Shown here: piece by piece, positions 10,575 through 21,556 of the stretch
Layout of the letters: the number at the start of each line of letters is the position of its first letter
Numbering within the stretch: the stretch's first letter is position 1
Assembly: GCA_027475525.1 (NCBI GenBank)
Contig: JAMWFC010000025.1
Coordinates: 372,001-436,000, forward strand
DNA: 64,000 nt
Source of the DNA: Macrolepiota albuminosa
Taxonomy: Eukaryota; Basidiomycota; Agaricomycetes; Agaricales; Agaricaceae
Direction: 5' to 3'
The notes under the pieces: model-generated
Seen by the model: the letters and a program-made list of their open reading frames with translations, nothing else
The model's database searches: none
What the model was told of the DNA's origin: nothing
Program-made: the position numbers and the translations under genes

Positions 10575-11459
10575 TCAATGGAGACGTCCATCGCCATTAT
10601 CTATGGTCACTCGCACTGCAGGAATGGTGGTGCCATCCACCACTATCTCATTCTTCTTGAAGTCAAGCAGAACCTTGTGCTTTCTCATATACAGCGTGCC
10701 TATAATCATGTCGTAACGATCAAAATTTGCCACGTCAAGGTACTCTTTCGTCCTTGATTTTGCACAGGCAATACTTGCCTGCATGCCAAACTGTACTGCA
10801 GCTCAGCTGCCCACAGTACCCAATTGAAGGAGTAGTGGCTCCTTCAACTCACTCACAGAAATATTATGCACTTGGCAAAACTGAGGTATCACCCCAGTAG
10901 TCGTACTACCTGAATCCCACAATGTCCATGCCTTGTGGCCATTCACCTCAACGTACAATGCCAGGCATTCCTTGTCCTTGCACTTCAACACCGGTCTCAC
11001 CAGCTTCTTTGGAGCCTTGCAAAGGTGTACCTTATACACCTTCACATTGGCTGCTCCAACTGGTCGGTCTAATGCGCTGGCTGGGTAGTCCATCAGAGCT
11101 CCCATGAATTCTGAGTCTGACTCCCGGGCGTAATAGTCGTTGTCGTATACGTCAACCTCAACGTATTTGTCATCTGACAACTCTTCTACCACAGAGGCGT
11201 TTTCATCCTCTGGTGCATCAGGACTGAGGTTCTCCACCTCATCGTCTTCCACATCAGGTTCATTTCCCAAGTCTATCCCTTCAGCATCTGGGATAGCAGT
11301 GTGGGCCGCCCATACATATGCACGTGGCTTAACCATAGGCCGTCCACCACCCACTGGACATGCATTCGTGAAATGCCCAGGCTGGCCACATTTGAAGCAC
11401 TTATTTGCCACAAAAGGGCGAGCTGCTTCAAACTTTGGTGGCCCAGTTGGTGTCGGCAC
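10575..11459 (-). pseudogene. Zinc knuckle and aspartic protease region of the LTR-B element
   Basis: The gag carboxyl end carries CFKCGQPGHFTNAC (CX2CX4HX4C). An acidic linker follows, then a retropepsin-like domain with LWDSGSTTTGV (active site DSGS), and after one in-frame stop near 10800, FDRYDMIIGTLYMRKHKVLLDFKK, the usual I-G-x-x-x-L end. In contrast to the chromovirus at 1-8158 only one protease module is present. The stop and frame breaks make this a relic. Confidence 0.75.
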
Positions 11460-11498
11460 TTTAGCCTCACCAGCAGCCTGATGCAGCCGAGCACCCTC

Positions 11499-13075
11499 TC
11501 AGCGCGGACCCCTCTGAACGTCCTGCACCAGTGCATCCCTACGGTCCCCCGGCCAGTCGCTCCGGAAGCGTCGTTCCTGCCAAGGTGCTGCTCTTATCAC
11601 AAACCTCAGGTTCGTATTGCCCACCATCTCTTTTCGATGGGCCCAGAAGGTGCCTACCTTCCGAGGCTCAGTCTTGTTCATTGATTGAACCTTTGAGCTA
11701 TGTAGCCCAAAGTGTCGTGCTATTTTGTGGGCTTGCTCGTAGTGCAACGCATGCACTATGAACTTCTCAACAGTATTCACTTTGGGCGATAGCCCATCAT
11801 CACAAATGAGAGACTCTCTCATTGCGTCGGGTATCCCATGCAGGAAGGTATTGATCATTACCCAGTTGTCTGGGTAAATAGACATATTCTGTGCGTGGTC
11901 TATCAAGGTGTCATAGAAACCTTGAACACCCAATTGTTTGGTGTAGGAGGTTGCAATGAATGCCTCCCAAGCATCCTGCATGGTGGATGCACTTACAAAC
12001 CGGTTATACAATTCAAGGATTACATCCTTGAACGTCCATTGCTGTCGTGCACAATTGTAGTGCAAGACATGACGTCAAAACCAGGCCTTGGCCAGTCCGT
12101 CTAGGAACTCCGGAAGAATGAATACACATTCTTGATCCAGACAATCCCCCCCATACTGGCATGCTGCCAGATGGTTGCACACATCCATCATCCAGTTTTC
12201 CAAGTCACTAAACTTGGACTCCCCTCTGTACAGTTGGATGTGTTTTGACTCCGCCTTACATGGTTTGATACCTTTGGGAAGGCGCAATGCTACGCCTACC
12301 GCATTGTCAATTATACTACTGAGGCGCTGGTGCATATTCTCAGTATACACCTTTGTTGCCTCAGTTATTCCAGGCGTTTTATTCCTACCTTCCGCTGGAG
12401 TTACCACAGAGAATGCACATATAGGTCGGTGACCTGTATAGTGCACTTTCCCTGCATCATTCCAATGCAGTGGGCTCTCCTGTCCCCCTAGCTTCCTCAT
12501 CCAGTCCTGTTCAGGATTCCGCGGTATCGTATGAAACGTATCTGGCAGCGTATTCTTTCATTTGTGTGTTGTCGGTGACTCAGCAGTTCCATAATAAATA
12601 TTCCAATTCTCGGAAATACTGTGTTAGCTTGCGAGGCTTCGTCTTGTCCCATTTTGGCAATGAGAAGTGGTTTCTTGGCAGCATGCATGGTGTGTTTGCC
12701 TGCTCCATATTAGCTGGCATTGATGTTGTGGTAGGAATAGTGGTGTTAGTGGTAGTTTTGCTGGGCGTGGTCGTAGTCAGTACTGGCTCGGGTAGTTCTG
12801 AATCGCTAGGTTCTGGCGATAATGACCTAAACAGCTCTTTCAAAGGAGTAAGTGGTGTATGGTTTTCACCTGCTAAGTATTCGAACGGTTGGAAAAACGG
12901 GAAGAAGCTTTCAGCCAAGCTATCTGGAGCGGCTTCAAGTTCCTGGTCTAAAGTCTGCCCCGGTAGCGCGCCTGGTAAGTGTGGTGACTCAGTCAATGTT
13001 TGTTCAAACGCGCTCTCCAATAGGAGGCGGCACTGTTGCTGGGCTCGAGTTTCCAGCGGAATTCTGCCTTAATAG
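11499..13075 (-). pseudogene. Gag (capsid) of the LTR-B element
   Basis: Contains MLPRNHFSLPKWDKTKPRKL with QYFRELEYLLWNC, the same capsid entry as in the gag at 62.2 kb, and further on QQWTFKDVILELYNRFVSAS. It is split into several frames by stops and indels (around 12066, 12500, 12580). The reading frame opens directly after a stop beside the primer site (about 13072), with no ATG before the capsid part, exactly as in the homologous gag at 61.8 kb. The gene is probably dead. Confidence 0.75.
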
Positions 13076-13077
13076 AA

Positions 13078-13099
13078 CCCCTTGCGGTGGGCTCCAAAA
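13078..13099 (-). promoter_or_regulatory. Primer-binding site of the LTR-B element
   Basis: Sense strand reads TTTTGGAGCCCACCGCAAGG immediately after the LTR end. The TGG start fits priming by a tRNA CCA end. The same site, TTGGAGCCCACCGC, follows the LTR at 61811. Confidence 0.65.
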
Positions 13100-13705
13100 T
13101 GATGATGCCAACTGTAGTTGGGTGTGCTGGACGTATATGCAGTACAACGCCGTCTCCAGCGCCTGGCGTACGGGTTTGTGAGGAGTCCCGGCAGGGTCCC
13201 GGTGTGCTCGAGCAGAGGTGATAGGGCGATGCGCTAGATGATAGCGCCTTGGGTGCTACCTAGCAAGTGGTAAGCGTCGTAGTTTAGAAAACGACGAAGA
13301 TGGGATAGACAAAGCTAGCGCCAAACTTGGTGACAAAGTCAGGCAATGCTAGCGCGATTTGAACGCTAAGTGTAACTGGGTGCTCAAGAGGTTACGATTT
13401 GTTGGTATATACATGGCAAGTAGCTAGTTTTTATACTATGCGCTACGGTATTTCCAAAATAAGTCCAAATAAGTCCATTGACGGCGCTACCAATTAGCAC
13501 CTTTCTTTGTGGCTGTAGCTAACGGCCACCTGTCAACGGCGACCTGCAGCACATGGGTGACGGCGACCAACGGTGACTCTAAAACTACTTAGAAATGGTA
13601 CGAGTTTGCTCACTTTTTGTTGTAATTTAATTGGCCATGCCATCCCGGGGTATGGTCAGGGAATCCTCAACAGATGCCATGAGCGCTAATCATGTTTGTG
13701 TTACA
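13100..13705 (-). repeat. 5' LTR of the Gypsy element (LTR-B), about 606 bp
   Basis: Plus strand begins TGATGATGCCAACTG and ends near GTGTTACA, so the sense strand is TGTAAC...CATCATCA. Related copies are a solo LTR at 54587-55361 and a split CpG-depleted copy at 33011-35910. The outer end could be 13705 or 13707. No target duplication can be tested because the 3' LTR is outside. Confidence 0.75.
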
Positions 13706-14305
13706 CAAATTCATAGATGGAGAAGTGCAGAACTGGTTCTGCTGTTATGTTCTCTATACAATTGCAATAAGCAGCATTGGATATTTAAAGAAGTCCTTAT
13801 AGGACTCTATAATAGACTTGTGAATGCTGCAACAATGCAGGAAGCTTGCAATGCTTTCAGGAAGGCAGTCTATGATGCTAAGACTAGTGTCCAAATGTTT
13901 TATGATGACCTGGTTGGTAATGGAGCTGTCTATCCAGATAAGTATACAACTTGCAAGATATTCCTGGATAGAATACCAGCAGATATGCAGAGAGTGTTGA
14001 GCAGCCCATATAGCCACAGCTCTGAGTGATGTTGCCAGCAATGATGAAGAAGAAGAAGTAGTCAAAGAAGCTGAGGAGGAGCTGCAAAATGTAGCCAACA
14101 GCTCAGATGTGGATGACACTGAAAGCATTCAGATTGATAGTAACAAATATATTGCAGTAGACATTTCTGGGAGGTGCAGAAAAACTCCAGAAGTCCTAAA
14201 AAGGGCTGAGGAAGTTGCTGAGGCATCTGAGAAGTGCTGGGAGAGTGCCAGAAAAGGAAGTTCCCTGACAGTTGTTGCTTATGTAGTTAGTGGATGTCAT
14301 CTTTG
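13690..14305 (+). pseudogene. Gag relic of another Gypsy element, opposite strand
   Basis: Conceptual translation across frames gives a segment parallel to the gag at 11.5-12.1 kb: FIDGEVQNWF, then YNCNKQHWIFKEVLIGLYNR, ATMQEACNAF and FLDRIPADMQR. It then becomes Glu/Asp-rich. It has no start and no intact frame after about 14029. It begins at the outer end of LTR-B, so that element probably inserted into this relic. Confidence 0.6.
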
Positions 14306-14690
14306 AGTGTTTATAGATTGTCAACTTATCAGTCATTATAAGGCCCGATTTTCTTGAGTGAATTCTTAATCACAAACATATGCAAAAACCACAGCAATGG
14401 CTTATCCTAAATTTGTTGTGTATTCAAGTCAAGAACAAATCAATCATGGATGACAAAAACAATACTCTTCCTCATAGCATAAAGAAAGTGCAAGAGATGG
14501 CTCTTTTATATTGTTCCAAAGAGTTGTAGCAACAGACTTAGATAAGTTCATATAATAAAGCAATGATATCTTGCATTTTTCTCAACTAAAAATGAAGCAA
14601 AGTAACCAAAAAATAACCAAGTATCCAAATTTGTAACTGACAAGGCATGAAAACAGATTTATTACAAGAAGAAGAAATGAGCTTTCAATC
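14306..14690. other. Intergenic, AT-rich, no gene seen
   Basis: Holds the probable 3' untranslated part of the minus-strand transporter. I find no repeat or open frame of note. Confidence 0.6.
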
Positions 14691-17139
14691 CTACATATTT
14701 CCTCCAGAGGAAATTTGTTGAAGCCTCCTTCTAGTAATCAAAATAGCAGAAGCTGATGCCAATACTGTAAAAGGTACACCAGCTATTATAACTTTATCAA
14801 TTGCAGCAGTATAAGCTTGTTTAGCTAATGTAATTTGATCAGATGGAAGTGAAAATATAGATTCAACACTTGATAGAACAGCAATAACCATTTGTTGAGA
14901 TAAATCAGGTGCATAGTGAGCCAGTTGAATGCGGAGTTGACTGGAAAATATTGAGCCTGCAATTCTAATTATAGCAAATCAGCATATAATATGAAAAAAA
15001 ACTAAATGTCAAAAGCCTACGCAAGTCCAATAGAACCACCTAGACATTGACTAAATATTATCAATGATGTTGCATGAGGTACAAGTTTTTCATCATCAAT
15101 ATATTCAGCCTGAGCAACAACCAGCTACATGACAAACTTCAATACAAAATTCTCTCATACATTGAAAAAAAAAACTTACTGTATTCTGTATAGCAGCTCC
15201 TAAGCCTACTCCAATAAGAATTTGATATCCCAGTAGAGATGCTGTTGTAGAATCTAAACTGGTAGTATAGAGAAAACCAAAACCAACTGATGCAATCAGT
15301 GGAAAAAATAATAAAAAAGGCCAAGCAAAGCCTTTAACCTTCACAGAAAGTTAATTGATCAAACAAAAAATAATTTAAAAACATCATACAGATACTACAC
15401 CCCCAGCAATCAATGTAGCTAAATGATAAACATGAGCTATTGTCATTTTCTTAAAAATTAAGCATACTAATGACACCAGAACTTTCAAAGACATCAAAGT
15501 CAATCTTGAGCATAAAAAAAGAAAACACACATCATAAATGGAAGTATCTCAATTCCAGATTTTGTTGCTGAATGACCACGAACTTGGTATAAAAGAGGCT
15601 ATCAAAAATAGTTATCAATACAGAGGATAAACATGAGCAGAAATGCTTGCCAAGTAATACTAAACCACTAACATTGTTAGATCTTTATAACTGAGATTTA
15701 TTGTACTCACCACAGCAATGACAAATGCAAGCTGAATCAAAGCCTGGAAAAAATGATGAACATTTGCACAGATAAATGTGTTTCCAACTCACTGATATAA
15801 TGAATGCACCAAGGATACTTTTCCGAAGTAGCATTTTCAAAGGCAAGATTGCATCTGAACCTTTTTTGTACTCCCAAGCCACAAATGCAATCAAAAGCAG
15901 ACCAAACTAGAAGTGCAGTTATAAATAGACATTGATGTGTTCTTAGTTATGAACTGTGTACTCACTAGGACTAAGCAAACAATTACACCAGGATCACTCC
16001 AAGGCTTAGTGTTACCACCCCACTGCAATGCCAATAACAGTGCGGTGACCATTGAAAGACTCAAAAAAGTACCAATCCAGTCTATACTCAGCCATTTCTG
16101 CCATGAAGATCTTTCCTGTCGTAAAGCTGGCTGTGGTGGAAGGAAAATTGAGATGGCAAGAATTGAAATTGGGCCAATCTAGTTGGATTGGAAATTTTGG
16201 CTGGCAAAAGACAACTTTCAATACTCACAGGAAGGTTGATATCTAAACAAGGACGGTCATGAATAACTCATTACAGTGAAAATGAAGGGTGACGCACAAA
16301 AACACCACCTATTATTTGACCCAATCAAGTTGATAATATCGGACGGATAGTTGTACACACCTCCATGTAACATGATCTAACCAATAAATTACTCAGTCGA
16401 TAAGAATTGAAGATATGCAGGGTTGTAAAGCTCACCTGCAAATGCACCCCCAATCAGAGGCCCAACAACAGAAGCCACAGCAAAGAGAGCTCCAAAAAGG
16501 CCCATAAGAATGGGCCGTTGGGTCATCGTAGTAACCTAGGAACAACTTAGCGTCATCAAATATATCAGCTTATTCAGACCCACCCGTCCAATTGTACTCA
16601 GAATAGATACCCACAAGCCTGAAGCGCCAAATCCCGCGACGGCACGCCCGAGGATGAGAACAGACACAGATGGTGCTACTGCACAAAGCAAACTTCCAGC
16701 TTCAAAAGCAACAATTGAGAAAATGAGGATTGGTTTTGCGGGAACAATCGAGAGAACATTCCCGAAGAACAACATAAAAGCTGCCTGTGCTGGCGTATTG
16801 AAAAGATTAAGAACCTGGTCTGTTGTGTGTGGCATACCTGGGGAAGAAAGTATCCGCTGGCAATCCATGATAACTCAGGAACGGCATTGAAATGAGAGGC
16901 AATCTTTGGCAGGGCTGTTGCAAGGATGGTCTGGTCTAATGCAACAAGAGCAAACGAAATGAGAAAAGCCCTAGAGAATAAACGTTTGAGCATGGTTATT
17001 GCAGTTTTAAGTCCATCTAGTTTCCTTACCCAAAAACCAAGGCAAGTCTCGTGCCCGTTAGGAGAGTGACTTGGGCATTGTTGACATCCGGAAGTGTTAC
17101 CTGGCGAGCCGTAGACTTTTCAACATCCATCGGATTCAT
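14691..17139 (-). CDS. MFS drug:H+ antiporter, DHA2 family (14-TM), many introns
   Basis: Proton-driven efflux pump of the plasma membrane. The start ATG at 17139 opens MNPMDVEKSTARQ; the stop TAG is at 14693-14691. Splicing at clean GT-AG sites gives family signatures in order: ALDQTILATALPKIASHF (motif D region), LSWIASGYFLPQ, LGRAVAGFGASGLWVSILS, GPLIGGAFA (motif C), HVTWRW then CFYINLP across two small introns, WGGNTKPW, YQVRGHSATKSGIEILPFM, GLGAAIQNT, and an end with GVPFTVLASASAILITRRRL. No internal stop remains in this model, so it looks functional in spite of low CpG. It is divergent from the P450 gene, with about 960 bp between the two starts. Substrate unknown. Confidence 0.85.
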
Positions 17140-17340
17140 GTCTTTAAGAGTTATCTAGGCAGGAATACCCTCTAGAAGAATGCCGGCACAGTATGTATGA
17201 GTTGTATTAACTCATGTTTCAGAATTAACAGATAATATCCGGCCGGGTGTGTAGAAAATTTCCACCTTCTATTCGCTGACTTCTGATGTGATGAGTCGGA
17301 GGATAGAAGTACCCCATTTGGAATCTGCCTGCTCAGTGCT

Positions 17341-17867
17341 GTCTAAAGGTTAGAGTAATAGTTCGATTTGTACTATTCGATCTGCGAATACCTAGTTTGT
17401 AACCACATGTAATCTACCAATTTTTCAGTCGTATCAAAAGCGTGACATCCAAGTGAGAAAAATTACAACTAAACACTATACGAGATGACAAAAAGTACAA
17501 AAATACGGGCATGGCGGAGAGATGAGATCAGCCGTATGTCTCCGTTGTGGCACATTCCAGAATTTAATATGGCCCAACAAATTTTGGATGGTGAGCCCGT
17601 ATGTCTCCTTTTAGGCAGATGTGCCTGAATTGAATAAACGTTTCCTCTTCTGGAATGTGCCACAACGGAGACATACGGCTGATCTCATCTCTCCGCCATG
17701 CCCGTATTTTTGTACTTTTTGTCATCTCGTATAGTGTTTAGTTGTAATTTTTCTCACTTGGATGTCACACTTTTGATACTACTGAAAAATTGGTAGATTA
17801 CATGTGGTTACAGACTAGGTATTCGCGGATCGAATAGTACAAATCGAACTATTACTCGTCTAAAGGT
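17341..17867. mobile_element. Foldback MITE with about 210-bp inverted arms and 10-bp TSD
   Basis: Arms 17353-17562 and 17648-17857 are near-perfect inverted repeats around an 85-bp loop. The direct repeat GTCTAAAGGT flanks it at 17341-17350 and 17858-17867. Long terminal inverted repeats with a 9-11 bp duplication fit a Mutator-like, non-autonomous element. It codes for nothing and sits in the shared promoter region of the MFS and P450 genes; transcription through it would give a long hairpin RNA. Confidence 0.8.
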
Positions 17868-18103
17868 CCCTGATTCGGCCTGATTCGGCCTGATCAGGTC
17901 CACAACATTTTTCCGACAATGATGTTGTAATTAAGCGATGTGTGGTAGAGCTTTCCTCGCAGGTTCTCCGCCTCTTAGCCCTGTATTCATTCATTCATCC
18001 TCGCAGGGTCTGGAGCGTGTATATTAGGCATGGTCACGTTACTTCTAGTTGGACGACATATTTATAATGTAGAGAGGACTTTCCTTTACCTGCTGCTTTC
18101 CTC

Positions 18104-20279
18104 ATGATATCAGTGAGCGACAACCTGACAGGGTCCTTTCTATTTATTGGCCTGGTGTCTGCAATATCTGTGCATGTATATTCATTACTTCGAAGTCTGC
18201 AGGTGACTTTTGTAATCGATCTTCGACCTCATCTATCCTCATGATAAATTTGCCGGATAGAAATTTGGACGTGTTCAAGGATATAGGCCCTTGATTTCCC
18301 CTACCTCGACTTTTGCCGCCCTTCTTCCTCGCATCCGTTCAATAAATCCCGGTATCTCTTGGCAATGGGACGAACGTAGAACTGGTAGGTTGGTGTCATT
18401 TCAATATGGATCAGCTGACGGTCATGTTTAGCGTATTTTAATCATTCGCATGATATTATCACGATCATACCTATACTCCTGGGAAAACCGTGCTTCTTTA
18501 CCTGCTCAGTCGATGTCTTGCGTCAAGTACTGGGGAATGATATTAAGAATAATCTCACGAAACCACTGGATCTCACCTTGGACAGGTACGCGCTGACTTT
18601 CAGCATTCTAATATCGCGTGTCTGACGGCATAATGACAGCCTCTGGGGTGCCAATGTTGCTTCTGCAAGCGGGGAGATATGGAAACGGCATCGCAGGATT
18701 GTTGGACCTGCTTTCAATTCAAAGACGTCAGTTGTATGATCTGATGCAATACCTATAATCGAGAAGTAACTTAATCTCGATGTTCAGTTACCAATTAGTC
18801 TGCGAGACGGCTTCACACCTATACCAGGAAATGATCGAGCAAGAAGGATGGAGTGAGAAACAAAGAGTTAGTATTCCTTGTTTGAACACATATATGATCA
18901 AGGTAAGCATTTTACGAGAGGGCCAGCTGGATGACTGACATATCGTATTTCCAGTTGTCCCTCTTGACTATCGCTCGTTGCGCTTTTGGTATTCCTGTAT
19001 CATGGACCTCCAATACAAGCAAGACAGAGGAAACGAATCTCATCCAGGCAGTCACTCTATCCTCCGAGACTATTATCGCTAAACTTCTACTTCCCGATTG
19101 GATACTCAAGCTTCCTTTTAAATCGTACGCTAGCCTACATCGCTTTCTATTGTTTCCTGCTGGAAATTCTCTTAACAGGCTTCAGAAAGTCGACCGCGCT
19201 TGGAATGCACTGGAAGATTTCGTGAAATCTCACACACGACACATCGGTCAAGAAGTCATCGAACAAGGAAAGAACGACGCATTTGAAGTACGGAATTCAG
19301 ACCTATTACATCGCCTCATTGCTTCTTCTGAGGGGGACGCCAAGTACAAGCTTTCGGAACAGGAAGTGGTAATACTATATTGACTTCGATTATTGCTTGA
19401 TGCCTAATCTCTTTCCCTAGTTTGCGAACATTTTCACCATACTGTTTGCTGGCCATGGTTTCCTCTAGGTTATTAATTTCATCGTCCGCTTACTAATGTG
19501 ATTTCGCAGAGACCACAGCGAACGGTATGATTGCTACCCTTGGGTTCCTTGCTATTCATCAAGATGAGCAAGAAAAGGCTTATGCAGAGGTCAGCCGTCA
19601 ATTTGGTCCTAATAACCAACTGGTACATGGAATTCCTCTCTTTTTTGTGCTGAATCGGCTTACTCGTTTTAGGACTTGCGTGATCCAAGTGAAATGCCAT
19701 ACCTACTAGCCTGTTTTCAGGAGGCCGTTCGTTTGTTTTGTATGTAAACTCTATTTACAGCTAGACGCCTTGAGTGTTGATGGGTCTTCAGCATCTACGC
19801 TCATACTTGCGCGAACCGTTTCCGAAGATTATACCATAAAGATTGAAAGGCCTTCTCCAGGTGTTGTTGTTCTTCCGAAAGGCAGTCGCATCATTATTGA
19901 TACAGTCAACACTTGTAAGTCACTATTGGGATGGAAGGCAGGAATACCTACGATTTACGTCCTTTCTGTAGTCCGCAATCCCTACGTTTTTGAGAACCCT
20001 GAGCAATACAAGCCATCAAGGTGGGTCGGTATACCCGAAATCGAAGTTCCCATGTTTGGCGCTGGTCCTCGCGCCTGCATCGGTCGCAAGTTGGCATTTA
20101 CGGAAGCCATTATTGTCCTAGCACGTTTCTTACATGACTGGGTCCTTGACGTAGATTTGGCACCTGGAGAGACTCGTTCACAGTACGAAGAGAGGGTCAT
20201 GGTAATAGGGCCATATGCAGGCACTGTTTCCCCAATTGCTCAGCTTCCGCTCAAGATCACAAAGCGTGTTCGAGCATGA
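18104..20279 (+). CDS. Cytochrome P450 monooxygenase, multi-exon
   Basis: Haem-thiolate monooxygenase, ER-anchored. The start ATG at 18104 gives a hydrophobic anchor (MISVSDNLTGSFLFIGLVSA). Spliced exons then show IWKRHRRIVGPAFN (C-helix), the I-helix AGHETTANG split by an intron at about 19457-19510, ExxR as EAVRLF (about 19735), NPYVFENPEQYKPSRW, and the haem loop FGAGPRACIGR with its Cys ligand. Introns are about 50-70 nt with GT-AG ends. The stop TGA is at 20277-20279. All essential motifs are present and I see no internal stop. Class assignment within fungal CYP families is not possible by eye. Divergent with the transporter, so a shared detoxification or secondary-metabolism role is possible but unproven. 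Confidence 0.88.
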
Positions 20280-21489
20280 TTTCCGACAGTGTAGTTCCGG
20301 ATCTAAATAGACACGAATAAAAGATAAAAGCCTCAGTGTCGTGCCAATAATGGAGGAAACAACTAATTTTCATTGTACCTAAATCGACACGAATAAAAGA
20401 TAAACTGTATCGTAACGTGAATATGAGTATATATATGCCTTTGACAGTAAGTGAGTGGTGACTTACAGCCTCAGTGTCGTGCCAATAATGATGTGTTGTG
20501 CCAGATCTCACAGCTAGTTAACGAAACGAAAAACCTCAGTGTCCGTCAAGATGAAGGAGAACGACTGAGGTTGTGTGACGCGTCAATCTGAATCTAAGTC
20601 TATGATCATGTGACCACTATGTAGCTAACCTTCCTCTCCAGCATAACATGATGGAAACAACTGAGGCTGCAAATCAAGTGACCAAGGAGTGAGGTGACAA
20701 AGGATCATGTGACTGATCGGATGCAGAGAACTCAGATAGGAAGTAGTCCAAGACAGGTCCTCCTAGTCAACAACCACTACTACCATCACCACCCCATCCC
20801 TGCTTGTGAGAGTGGGCTCTGGTATCATTTGTTTGTTGTTTCAGCTGCTACAAGGGACTGGACTGTTATTGCCGTCAATAGACTCAATTCCATTCTACTG
20901 CTATATACGAGGTTTTGTACACCAATCCACACACCAACCAACATGCCAACTAAACAACTACTCTATAACCTCTCAAGTTTCTCCTTTTTGGCCATGCATT
21001 CCCATGAATTTAAAGCCACTGAGGCCACTCAGTCAGTGGTTCTTGTCTGATACCAGCTATCTATGTCAATACTATCCTGATTGAGCAGACTCAGCTGCAT
21101 GCACACACTTCAGGCTGAAAAAGAAAGATCTTCACATTATAAACACATCTCACACCTGCATCAACATTGCTTCTATCCACACTATCACTCGCATATCTAG
21201 CCCATCCAGCATGTCTATTGCCTTAGCATTCATTCAGCATTCAAATTTTATCTTCCATCTACCAATGGGCACTAGCTCTCATGCATTCTTGTCTTAGAAA
21301 AGGTTACATGCTTCTTCACCATTGTGCATGATGCCTGCCCAGAGTTGGAAATGTGGACGGATCACATGAATGTTTGTATTGAGTAGAGGGCTCATTGCTA
21401 TTTGACTTTTCCAATGGACATGATTTTATATAGTTACAATAGGTCTACCGAGGTGTATTCTAGTAATATGACCTTAGCTATTAGTTAGC
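20280..21489. other. Intergenic with interleaved short repeats and Copia-LTR-like relic
   Basis: Two short sequences each occur twice, interleaved: GACACGAATAAAAGATAAA (about 20308 and 20384) and CCTCAGTGTCGTGCCAATAA (about 20331 and 20470). At 20500-20680 the minus strand resembles the Copia LTR at 52.44-52.53 kb (GATCATGTGA ... CCTCAGTTGTTCT), suggesting an old solo LTR. No gene is seen to 21489. Confidence 0.45.
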
Positions 21490-21505
21490 AGAAGTAGATA
21501 TTACA
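21490..21505. repeat. 5' target-site duplication of LINE-A
   Basis: AGAAGTAGATATTACA; matched with one mismatch at 28409-28424. Confidence 0.75.
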
Positions 21506-21556
21506 GAACGGCGGGGGCCCTTGACCAAATACTACCACATGCTCCACTGACACTGG

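Larger units (their letters stand above)
8159..13705 (-). mobile_element. Older Ty3/Gypsy element with LTR-B, interrupted by the chromovirus
   Basis: Minus-strand order is LTR-B (13100-13705), primer site, gag, CCHC, protease, RT and RNase H. The RNase H to integrase connector stops exactly at the chromovirus LTR end (8158), so the chromovirus inserted into this pol. The integrase would lie beyond the chromovirus, outside the window. Several in-frame stops plus two 77-bp duplications break it. Its gag is homologous to that of the element at 61.8-64 kb. Confidence 0.85.
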
